A DNA stretch of 5,754 bases from Syntrophomonas sp. UBA5288 (lineage in GTDB: Bacteria > Bacillota > Syntrophomonadia > Syntrophomonadales > Syntrophomonadaceae). This document shows positions 1 to 5,088 of this stretch, piece after piece. Below the pieces are notes generated by a model that was given only the letters and a program-made list of their open reading frames with translations, ran no database searches and was not told the DNA's origin. The position numbers and the translations under genes were made by a program. The stretch is from positions 7,898-13,651 of the forward strand of contig DHSK01000178.1 of the NCBI GenBank assembly GCA_002408445.1, given 5' to 3'. The stretch's first letter is position 1; every line of letters starts with the position of its first letter.

Positions 1-150
1 CCGGCCTGAAGGGCTATCGCCCTGTAGGCCGGACTACGATTTTATATTTCCTAATTAAACCAGAAGCAGGCGGATGACCGCAGCAAAGATCAAGCTATGA
101 AAAGCCCGGGATTGAGGCGTACCTGAGTACGTCGATTGAGCGGGCTTTTT
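1..150 (+). ncRNA. Possible 3' part of an unidentified structured RNA
   Basis: This stretch has no plausible reading frame but is dense in secondary structure. Positions 1-32 fold into a nearly continuous hairpin: CCGGCCT pairs with AGGCCGG, then a small GA/GT internal loop, then AGGGC pairs with GCCCT around a TATC loop. Positions 70-81 form GCGG-ATGA-CCGC. Positions 100-150 form a long two-part hairpin ending in a T run. Three hairpins in 150 bases just before a terminator suggest the 3' end of a stable RNA or a long 5' leader. I see no tRNA, tmRNA CCA end, SRP S-domain or RNase P hallmark. The strand is assigned only from the direction of the T run. The 5' end would lie outside the window. 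Inference, with modest confidence. Confidence 0.35.
100..150 (+). terminator. Rho-independent terminator-like two-part hairpin before recR
   Basis: The outer stem pairs AAAAGCCCG (100-108) with CGGGCTTTT (141-149). An inner 7-bp stem pairs GGCGTAC with GTACGTC (one G-U) around a CTGA loop at 123-126. Between the stems is a symmetrical internal loop, with the heptamer-like sequence GATTGA on both strands. The run of five T at 146-150 overlaps the stem. The shape fits an intrinsic terminator, but the conserved-looking internal loop is more elaborate than a terminator needs. It ends about 40 bases before recR, so recR may rely on readthrough or on a promoter I cannot see. Confidence 0.6.
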
Positions 151-191
151 AAAATAAGAGGCTGTTTCATTTATATTTAGGAGGCTATACT

Positions 192-785
192 GTGAGACTT
201 GCTCAACCACTGGAGAATCTTATCGACCAACTGTTAAAGCTGCCCACCATTGGTCCTAAATCAGCGCAGCGTCTGGCCTTGTACATTATCAAACAACCCC
301 CGCAGGAAGCAAAGCAACTGGCGGAAGCTATCCTCAAAGCCCGCAATAACATTTTTCCCTGTTCCCAATGCGGATATCTTACTGATGTGGATCCCTGCAA
401 TATTTGCCGGGATGAAAACCGTGATTCTTCCGTAATATGTGTAGCTGAAGAAGCCAGTGATGTCATCGCTATAGACCGGACCGGGTTTCGGGGTAAATAC
501 TTCGTACTTAACCGGCAGTTTCATCTGCTCGATAATAGCCGGCTGGATAATATTGATATTAAGCCCTTTACAGACCAGCTCGCCGCCGGAACCGTCAAAG
601 AGGTGGTCCTGGCCCTGAATCCGGATATAGATGGGGAAGTAATGTCCCGCTATATAGCAGGTATTGCGGCGGAACAGGGAGTAAAAGTTACCCGGCTGGC
701 CCATGGTATTCCGGTTGGAGGGGCGATAGAATTTACCGATGAAATAACTTTAAGGAGAGCACTGGAGGGACGTAAAGAGTTTTAG
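192..785 (+). CDS. recR: Recombination mediator protein RecR
   Basis: RecR works with RecF and RecO in the cytoplasm to load RecA on single-stranded DNA at gaps during recombinational repair. The 197-residue product has the usual length. Domains in order: an N-terminal helix-hairpin-helix around LPTIGPKSAQRLA (17-29); a zinc finger with cysteines 57, 60, 69 and 72; a Toprim domain from about 80 to 170, including VAEEASDVIAI and ALNPDIDGE; and the C-terminal signature HGIPVGGAIEFTDE (171-184) ending in LEGR. The GTG start at 192 follows a strong TAGGAGG site at 178-184, with a 7-base gap. Oddly, the Toprim segment that is normally close to YHVLGGxLSPLDGIGP reads YFVLNRQFHLLDN (103-115), a marked departure. 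The neighbours yaaL and bofA match the B. subtilis order, but yaaK and dnaX are missing upstream. No clear promoter lies between the upstream terminator and the start. Confidence 0.95.
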   Translation: MRLAQPLENLIDQLLKLPTIGPKSAQRLALYIIKQPPQEAKQLAEAILKARNNIFPCSQCGYLTDVDPCNICRDENRDSSVICVAEEASDVIAIDRTGFRGKYFVLNRQFHLLDNSRLDNIDIKPFTDQLAAGTVKEVVLALNPDIDGEVMSRYIAGIAAEQGVKVTRLAHGIPVGGAIEFTDEITLRRALEGRKEF

Positions 786-856
786 CATATTCTTAACCGG
801 TCAGGCATACAATGCAATACCAATACAGGATTAATTTTCCATTAAGAGGTGAGCAA

Positions 857-1150
857 ATGCGCAAATGGCATGTATGTCTGATAGCAATTCAGAGGTGGTT
901 TGTTTTAGACCATGATGTAATTCCGGCGGAAAAGTATTCTTTGGAACAGATGGCCCAGGAAGCCTGTGCGGAATTGAAGCAGGCCCATGAATTATTAAAC
1001 TGGGTAACAGAACCCGATATGGTTGAATATGCGGTCTACACTTTAAAGGCAGCGGAAAAAAGATATGATTACATGATAAAAAAAATCCGGGAACAGGAAG
1101 CTGCCGCACCGCAAAACCTCAAACCGGATTACCGGACGGCAGTCTTTTAG
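857..1150 (+). CDS. yaaL: YaaL family protein (DUF2508), function unknown
   Basis: A 97-residue, probably cytoplasmic protein. The region from about 36 to 80 is helical and charged and fits the DUF2508/YaaL pattern: ELKQAHELLNWVTEPDMVEY followed by LKAAEKRYDYMIKKIREQ. The position between recR and bofA is the main support, since this is where yaaL sits in B. subtilis. I chose ATG 857 because AGAGGTGAG at 845-853 is a good ribosome site just ahead of it. The in-frame ATG at 812 has no such site and would add 15 residues that do not look conserved. The N-terminus (MRKWHVCLIAIQRWFVLDHD) is richer in aromatic and hydrophobic residues than I expect for the family, and the protein is somewhat longer than the roughly 75-residue B. 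subtilis YaaL. It starts 71 bases after recR, so co-transcription with recR is likely. No molecular role is established for the family to my knowledge. Confidence 0.8.
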   Translation: MRKWHVCLIAIQRWFVLDHDVIPAEKYSLEQMAQEACAELKQAHELLNWVTEPDMVEYAVYTLKAAEKRYDYMIKKIREQEAAAPQNLKPDYRTAVF

Positions 1151-1203
1151 ACCGGTACCGTGGAGGGGAAGTTACGGGTGGAAGTCAGGTCCTCACCATT
1201 TAA

Positions 1204-1240
1204 GGGACAGCCTTTCTTAACTGACAGGGGACATTCCTTA
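1204..1240. repeat. Imperfect direct repeat, possible dispersed repeat fragment
   Basis: GGGACAGCCTTTCTTA (1204-1219) and GGGACATTCCTTA (1228-1240) are two imperfect copies separated by CTGACAGG. In my recollection, GGGACAG / CTGACAGGGGACA strings of this kind are common near REP-type (Y1) transposase genes and as scattered intergenic copies in Clostridia. No transposase is present here. The surrounding spacer (1151-1382) is more GC-rich than the intergenic DNA elsewhere in the window, which fits an inserted element. This is an impression from sequence style, not a database match. Confidence 0.3.
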
Positions 1241-1263
1241 CATCGCTTCGCCGCGGAGTCGAG

Positions 1264-1292
1264 TGGAATAACAAGAATCCGGCCACTATAAT
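1264..1292 (+). promoter_or_regulatory. Weak candidate promoter for bofA
   Basis: A perfect TATAAT at 1287-1292 has TGGAAT at 1264-1269, 17 bases upstream; only three of six bases match TTGACA. Transcription would start about 80 bases before bofA. The rest of the spacer offers nothing better, and bofA may simply be read from the recR-yaaL transcript. Confidence 0.25.
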
Positions 1293-1382
1293 GGACGCAC
1301 CCTGCGGGCACAACGGATGTTCGCATTCGCTTACGATTAAGGACACAGGCCGGGGCAGTGGATAACATGGGGGGTGTGTGAA

Positions 1383-1649
1383 ATGGAAACTGCAAATTTA
1401 ATTATGGCGGCGCTGTTTTTTTTGGTGATATTGTACATATTGGCTCAGGTGGTGGTAAAACCGGTCAAACTGCTGTGGAAGCTGCTGCTGAATTCAGCAG
1501 TGGGGATCGTTTTGCTCATGCTTACCAATTATGTAGGAGCTTATTTTGATTTTTCGATTCCGATTAATGTGATAACGGTACTCATAACCGGATTTTTAGG
1601 TGTGCCGGGCATCCTTTTGGTAATATGTTTTAAGCTGCTTATGATGTAA
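1383..1649 (+). CDS. bofA: Pro-sigma-K processing inhibitor BofA family membrane protein
   Basis: BofA is an integral membrane protein of the forespore-enclosing mother-cell membrane. In B. subtilis it holds the SpoIVFB protease inactive (with SpoIVFA) until a forespore signal releases pro-sigma-K processing. This 88-residue product has the family's length of about 87. It shows a hydrophobic N-terminal segment (about 5-24), a basic linker with KPVKLLWKLLLNSAVG (26-41), a second hydrophobic stretch with LTNYVGAYF (47-55), and a C-terminal membrane segment with the conserved-looking GFLGVPGILLV (70-80). I chose ATG 1383 because GGGGGGTG at 1369-1376 is well spaced for it. The in-frame GTG at 1374 lies inside that ribosome site. 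It follows yaaL as in B. subtilis, though with a 232-base gap. Its presence suggests an endospore former, although BofA-like genes also occur in some relatives that are not known to sporulate. Confidence 0.9.
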   Translation: METANLIMAALFFLVILYILAQVVVKPVKLLWKLLLNSAVGIVLLMLTNYVGAYFDFSIPINVITVLITGFLGVPGILLVICFKLLMM

Positions 1650-1667
1650 AAATATTATCTGCTAATT

Positions 1668-1697
1668 ACAGGGTTGTTAAGGCCCTGTTATTTTTTT
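1668..1697 (+). terminator. Rho-independent terminator after bofA
   Basis: ACAGGG (1668-1673) pairs with CCCTGT (1683-1688) around a 9-base loop. After TA comes a run of seven T (1691-1697). The stem is short, so termination may be partial. It lies 19 bases past the bofA stop and separates the recR-yaaL-bofA group from the oxidoreductase operon. Confidence 0.65.
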
Positions 1698-1804
1698 GTT
1701 AAGTCGAGTGCATTAATTGCTCGAAAAATAAAGAAACTATTAAATACATATTAAGTAAAACCCCAATGTACAGGACTCCAATAAAAAAAAGACATCTATT
1801 TGCT

Positions 1805-1853
1805 AAATGTGCGTAATATTTAGTGTATACAATATAATTATTGACGCACATTT
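1805..1853. promoter_or_regulatory. Perfect 10-bp inverted repeat, candidate operator of the oxidoreductase operon
   Basis: AAATGTGCGT (1805-1814) and ACGCACATTT (1844-1853) are exact reverse complements separated by 29 bases, centred on GTATAC (1825-1830). The right arm overlaps the last three bases of the -35 hexamer TTGACG and the start of the promoter spacer. The arm centres are 39 bp apart, close to but not exactly a whole number of helical turns. This fits a repressor that binds two half-sites or loops the DNA. The repeat lies upstream of the predicted start of transcription, so it would act as DNA and not as an RNA hairpin. I do not recognise the regulator. Confidence 0.5.
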
Positions 1854-1870
1854 CATAATTATTTTATACT
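1841..1870 (+). promoter_or_regulatory. Sigma-A-type promoter of the P-loop/oxidoreductase operon
   Basis: TTGACG (1841-1846) and TATACT (1865-1870) are spaced by 18 bases, in very AT-rich DNA. Transcription would begin near 1877, giving a leader of about 40 bases before the proposed start at 1917, with the ribosome site at 1905-1911. A second perfect TATAAT at 1833-1838 exists but has only a poor -35 partner, so it is the weaker option. Further upstream, TCGAG (1704-1708) and CTCGA (1720-1724) form a small dyad; I see nothing else in 1698-1804. Confidence 0.65.
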
Positions 1871-1904
1871 TATTACAATTCCATTGACCCGAACCACTGT
1901 TTAC

Positions 1905-1919
1905 GGAGGTGTTTTAATT
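1905..1919 (+). promoter_or_regulatory. Ribosome site with apparent ATT start codon
   Basis: GGAGGTG (1905-1911) is followed by TTTTA and then ATT at 1917, which is in frame with the P-loop protein. The spacing is ideal. The nearby ATG at 1930 is in another frame and meets a stop after five codons. This ribosome site decides the start of the gene. Confidence 0.55.
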
Positions 1920-2591
1920 TTTTCAAACCATGCAGCTAGAATTATAGAAGCATATGTAGGAGAATATGCCAGCGGAAAAAGTGAATTGTCCATCAATCGC
2001 GCTCTAGAGTTGAAAGCTCGCGGCCATCGGGTTACGATAGTTGATCTTGATACTGTAGAGCCGTTTTATACGTTAAGGCCAATAAGTAAAAGTCTGGAGG
2101 AAAAAGGACTTAAAGTCATCAGTCAGACCCAGGAAGATTCATTTGGTCTGGGGGAAACCGGCGCAATGCTTAATCCCCGAGCCCGTTGGGCCTTGATGAA
2201 CGAAGGCGATATCATCATGGATATTGGTTATGGTGTAAACGGGGCCAGAACACTTAATCTGGTGGAAGGAGCTTATGAGTCTGAAGAATTGCAAATAATG
2301 GCGGTGGTTAATTATACCAGACCCATGACCAATTCGCTTGAACGTATAAAAGAGTACCTTATCAGTCTGGGCAGAGTGGATGCCGTTGTAGCCAATACGC
2401 ATTTGGCGGAGCAAACTACGACGGAATTGATTGTTTTGGGTAACAACCAGATAATCCGGGCAGCGGCTGAGCTTGACATACCTGTTGCTTATGCGGCGGT
2501 TGACCGCAGATGGCAGGATCCTAAGCTGGAACAGCAGATTGATGTCCCGGTCAAGTACATTGACCGCTATATGCCCGCAGCCATGTGGTAA
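1917..2591 (+). CDS. P-loop NTPase (CobQ/CobB/MinD/ParA-like), linked to 2-oxoacid oxidoreductase
   Basis: A 224-residue soluble nucleotide-binding protein of unassigned function. Near the N-terminus is a classical Walker A, GEYASGKS (15-22). VDLDTVEPFYTLRP (42-55) follows a short basic turn, as in SIMIBI-class NTPases. MDIGYGVNGA (101-110) may be the switch or Walker B region. VVNYTRPMT (130-138) and VANTHL (158-163) resemble the strands that contact the base. It is not a MinD-type deviant Walker A. Start choice: the only strong ribosome site, GGAGGTG, is at 1905-1911, and the well-spaced in-frame codon is ATT at 1917. No in-frame ATG, GTG or TTG follows it before the P-loop. The TTG at 1884 is in frame, but it lacks a ribosome site and would sit about 7 bases from the predicted transcript start. 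It is first in the operon, 53 bases before the alpha subunit start, so a role in activating, maturing or regulating that enzyme is plausible but unproven. Confidence 0.85.
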   Translation: MFSNHAARIIEAYVGEYASGKSELSINRALELKARGHRVTIVDLDTVEPFYTLRPISKSLEEKGLKVISQTQEDSFGLGETGAMLNPRARWALMNEGDIIMDIGYGVNGARTLNLVEGAYESEELQIMAVVNYTRPMTNSLERIKEYLISLGRVDAVVANTHLAEQTTTELIVLGNNQIIRAAAELDIPVAYAAVDRRWQDPKLEQQIDVPVKYIDRYMPAAMW

Positions 2592-2594
2592 AGA

Positions 2595-2613
2595 ATTTAT
2601 AAAAAATATAAAT
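2595..2613 (+). repeat. AT-only inverted repeat between P-loop gene and alpha subunit
   Basis: ATTTATA (2595-2601) and TATAAAT (2607-2613) are perfect inverted copies around five A. The possible RNA hairpin starts just after the P-loop stop codon and ends 11 bases before the AGGAGGTG site of the alpha gene. It is too weak, and lacks the T run, to be a terminator. It could slow decay or act as a processing point that sets different levels of the first gene and the enzyme subunits, or be chance in AT-rich DNA. Confidence 0.3.
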
Positions 2614-2644
2614 TTTATAAGAACAGGAGGTGCGTTTTAGCAAA

Positions 2645-3733
2645 ATGCAAAAAGTAATTGGTGAACAAAAAAAGGCTTTCATGACAGGAAACGAAACTGC
2701 AGCCTGGGCAGCACTTGCAGCCGGCGCAGAGATGATGTTTGGATATCCGATTACCCCGCAGAATGAAATTATGCATTACTGGACCCGACTGGCACCGAAA
2801 TACGGAAGAGGATTTTTACAGACTGAAGATGAGATATCAGCCGGATTTACGGTCTGCGGCTCAGTCCAGAGCGGTAAAAAGGCATTTACAGCTACTGCCG
2901 GACCGGGCAATGTTTTAATGCAAGAACCTTTTGGGATGGCAGAAGGAATGCGGCTGCCCCTGGTAGCTGTTATTCAGCAAAGAGGGGGACCCTCATCCGG
3001 AACGGTGGTTTATTCCCAGCAGGAAGTGGGCTTAACCACCTATGGAGGAAATGGCGAAGGTTTCCGGATCGTTTACTCCACCGCGACTCATCAGGAGATT
3101 TATGATTATGTTATAAAAGGCTTTAACACCGCCTGGAAATACAGATTCCCGGTATTCATACTGGGCGACGGCTATCAGGCCAAAATGAGAGAACCCCTGG
3201 AAATGTACAATCCCGAGGACCGGGGCATAGAAATGGTCCCGACCTACCCGCTGCTAGGTCTGGGAGGAAAGATTGGCCAAGATAGAGAGCCGGCCCATCT
3301 TTGCAACATATACAGCCTGGAAGAAGAACTGAATGAAGTAGTCTTAAAGTTTGCGGCTGAGTACGAGGCGATCAGCCCCGAACTGGTGGAATATGAAGAA
3401 AGAATGTGTGAGGATGCCGATATTATCATATTAAGCCACGGGGTAGTATCCCGGGCCGCCGATGATGCAGTCAAAGAGCTGCGCGCCCAGGGGATAAAGG
3501 CCGGGTATTTCAGACCGATTACCTTAAGGCCATTTCCTGAAAAACAACTGCGCGAGGTCATTAGAAAGAGCGGGGCCAGCAAACTGTTAGTAGCAGAATC
3601 TGCCTATGGCCAGCTTTACCGCTTGACCCGCCAGGAGATTTACGGAGAAACCATAGATATGGAAACCCTGTTCATGCCGGCAGTTGGAATTATAGATTTT
3701 GACATTATTCAAAAAGTCAAAAGTATTTTGTAA
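2645..3733 (+). CDS. 2-oxoacid:ferredoxin oxidoreductase, alpha subunit (KorA/VorB type)
   Basis: Alpha subunit of a four-part enzyme that interconverts a 2-oxoacid plus CoA with acyl-CoA, CO2 and reduced ferredoxin in the cytoplasm. The 362 residues show the PYR domain with GYPITPQNEI (33-42), QTEDEISAGF (59-68, holding the Glu expected to activate TPP), TATAGPGNVLMQE (82-94) and QQRGGPSSG (111-119). The transketolase-C-like domain follows, with SHGVVSRAADDAV (264-276), FRPITLRPFP (289-298) and ESAYGQL (318-324). The region VVYSQQEVGLTTYGGNGEGF (121-140), where relatives usually carry T...Q.DL...HGD, is divergent, so I do not assign the substrate. I chose ATG 2645; the upstream GTG at 2630 lies inside the AGGAGGTG site (2625-2632). 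The spacing to 2645 is rather long, and ATG 2681 (MTGNET) is a fallback. Twelve bases separate it from beta. Confidence 0.9.
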   Translation: MQKVIGEQKKAFMTGNETAAWAALAAGAEMMFGYPITPQNEIMHYWTRLAPKYGRGFLQTEDEISAGFTVCGSVQSGKKAFTATAGPGNVLMQEPFGMAEGMRLPLVAVIQQRGGPSSGTVVYSQQEVGLTTYGGNGEGFRIVYSTATHQEIYDYVIKGFNTAWKYRFPVFILGDGYQAKMREPLEMYNPEDRGIEMVPTYPLLGLGGKIGQDREPAHLCNIYSLEEELNEVVLKFAAEYEAISPELVEYEERMCEDADIIILSHGVVSRAADDAVKELRAQGIKAGYFRPITLRPFPEKQLREVIRKSGASKLLVAESAYGQLYRLTRQEIYGETIDMETLFMPAVGIIDFDIIQKVKSIL

Positions 3734-3745
3734 GAAAGGGGGGGC

Positions 3746-4501
3746 ATGAAAATGATTGAACCAGCAACACCTAAATCATGGTATCTGCCTTCCAAGCCAC
3801 ATAAATTCTGCCCTGGTTGTGGGCATGGCATTGTGTTGAAGGCACTGGGCGAAGTTATAGATGAAATGGAAATACAGGATAAACTCATATTCGGATGTGA
3901 TATAGGCTGTTCCTTGCTTTCGTGGAACTTTTTTGCCTGTGACACCACTCAGACCCATCACGGGAGGACCACCCCGGTCATGGTGGGAATAAAGCGGTCC
4001 CGTCCGGAACTGGTTTGTGTAGGTTACATGGGAGATGGCGGCGGATATTCCATCGGATCGCAGCATCTGGTAAATTCAGCGGTCAGAAATGAAAAAGTCA
4101 CCCTTATCCTGGTGAACAACACCAACTATGGTATGACCGGCGGACAGATGGCCCCTACCACCCTGCCCGGCCAAAAAACCGAGACTACCCCTTACGGAAG
4201 AGATGTCGAGCAGACCGGTTATCCTACCAAGGGGCCGGAATTCATAGCCGCCCTGACTTCGGATAATGCATATGTAGCCAGAGCTACGGTCAGCAAATAC
4301 AAACAACTGAAACGTTTCATTAAAAATGCTTTACGCAATCAAATAGAAGGCAATGGCTTCTCCTTCGTGGAAGTGTTATCCACTTGTCCGACCAACTGGC
4401 GCACCAACGCCAAGCAAACCTGGAGCTTCCTGGAAGACCAGATGGAACAATATTATCCGGTCGGAGAGCTTAAAAATCCCTTTGGAAAGGGGGATAAATA
4501 A
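3746..4501 (+). CDS. 2-oxoacid:ferredoxin oxidoreductase, beta (TPP-binding) subunit
   Basis: Catalytic beta subunit of 251 residues that binds thiamine diphosphate and one [4Fe-4S] cluster. Likely cluster ligands are C22 and C25 in FCPGCGHG, C55 in DIGCS and C214 in STCPTNW. HGRTTPVMVGIK (72-83) is typical of the family. The TPP/Mg motif runs from GDGGGYSIGSQH (97-108) to VNNTNYGMTGGQMAPTT (123-139). GDGG resembles the pyruvate enzymes, whereas the NNxxYGMTGGQ part resembles the 2-oxoglutarate/2-oxoisovalerate group, so the substrate remains open. A ribosome site, AAAGGGGGGG (3735-3744), precedes both ATG 3746 and ATG 3752; the second is better spaced, so the true product may lack the first two residues. 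The stop overlaps the gamma start by one base (TAATG), implying coupled translation. Confidence 0.92.
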   Translation: MKMIEPATPKSWYLPSKPHKFCPGCGHGIVLKALGEVIDEMEIQDKLIFGCDIGCSLLSWNFFACDTTQTHHGRTTPVMVGIKRSRPELVCVGYMGDGGGYSIGSQHLVNSAVRNEKVTLILVNNTNYGMTGGQMAPTTLPGQKTETTPYGRDVEQTGYPTKGPEFIAALTSDNAYVARATVSKYKQLKRFIKNALRNQIEGNGFSFVEVLSTCPTNWRTNAKQTWSFLEDQMEQYYPVGELKNPFGKGDK

Positions 4502-5088
4502 TGTCTTTAATAAAGATTGCCCTGGCCGGTGAAGGCGGGCAGGGAGTACAGTCAATAGCTGAAATACTGGCCGAAGCCGCATATAATGAAGGAAAACAAA
4601 CTATATATATCCCCAATTTCGGCCTGGAACAACGCGGAGGAGTATCAATCGCATTTATTCAATTCAGCGACAAGAGAATAGGGGCTCCCAAATTCAATAA
4701 AGCTGATGTGGTCATAGCCTTAAGTGAACGTGCCGTAGACAGAACTATTGGCTTTTCCGACCAGAACACCCTGTACGTATATGATTCAGGTTTTAAAGTA
4801 GGCCAGGACGAATTACCTTCCGAGGCCAAACAGATAATAGGTCTGCCGGCGATAGAGACCGCCAACAACGAACTGCATCCCCGCGTATTTAACATTATTA
4901 TAATGGGAGCAGTTATAGGGCTGACCAATGTAGTTACATTTGAGGCCGCCAAAGCTGCACTTGAAAGCAAGCTGGGTTACAAGTTTGAAAAAAATCCGGA
5001 TTTAAGAGAACTCAATTTCCGTGCTCTGGAAATAGGAAAACAAATGGCTGAGAAATCTCTTAAGGAAGGGGTGACAACCAATGCTTAA
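4501..5088 (+). CDS. 2-oxoacid:ferredoxin oxidoreductase, gamma subunit
   Basis: A 195-residue gamma subunit that supplies the domain completing the catalytic assembly with alpha and beta. It opens with ALAGEGGQGVQS (7-18), the family's glycine-rich signature. PNFGLEQRGGVSIAFIQFSD (38-57) matches the expected RGG core. APKFNKADVVIAL (62-74) follows, and the C-terminal half includes NIIIMGAVIGLT (131-142). The length is usual for a free-standing gamma subunit. The start has GGAAAGGGGG (4484-4493) at a 7-base gap and overlaps the beta stop by one base. The gene ends with an 8-base overlap into delta. No key residue is visibly missing. Confidence 0.92.
   Translation: MSLIKIALAGEGGQGVQSIAEILAEAAYNEGKQTIYIPNFGLEQRGGVSIAFIQFSDKRIGAPKFNKADVVIALSERAVDRTIGFSDQNTLYVYDSGFKVGQDELPSEAKQIIGLPAIETANNELHPRVFNIIIMGAVIGLTNVVTFEAAKAALESKLGYKFEKNPDLRELNFRALEIGKQMAEKSLKEGVTTNA

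Noticed and set aside
61..150. SRP RNA, RNase P RNA or tmRNA 3' end
   Set aside because: AGAAGCAGGCGGATGACC faintly resembles an SRP stretch, but the conserved GGTCC/GGAAGC apical hairpin is missing, and there is no CCA end or RNase P core.
261..704. Long reverse-strand frame within recR (147 codons), and similar reverse frames inside the oxidoreductase genes
   Set aside because: These are antisense shadows of clearly conserved genes, with no family resemblance of their own.
812..856. ATG 812 as the start of yaaL
   Set aside because: It has no ribosome site, whereas ATG 857 has a clear one. The extra 15 residues look like translated spacer.
1374..1382. GTG 1374 as the start of bofA
   Set aside because: It overlaps the G-rich ribosome site that properly serves ATG 1383.
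1147..1395. Reverse-strand frame of 82 codons between yaaL and bofA
   Set aside because: It runs into both flanking genes, has no recognisable domain, and lies over a repeat-like spacer. Its few cysteines do not form a clear motif.
1884..1916. TTG 1884 as the start of the P-loop protein
   Set aside because: It has no ribosome site, would lie only about 7 bases after the predicted transcript start, and would place the strong GGAGGTG site inside the gene. The 11 extra residues do not resemble a P-loop protein N-terminus.
1930..1947. ATG 1930 as the start of the P-loop protein
   Set aside because: It is out of frame, reaches a stop after five codons, and is too far from the ribosome site.
2630..2644. 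GTG 2630 as the start of the alpha subunit
   Set aside because: The GTG is part of the AGGAGGTG ribosome site itself.
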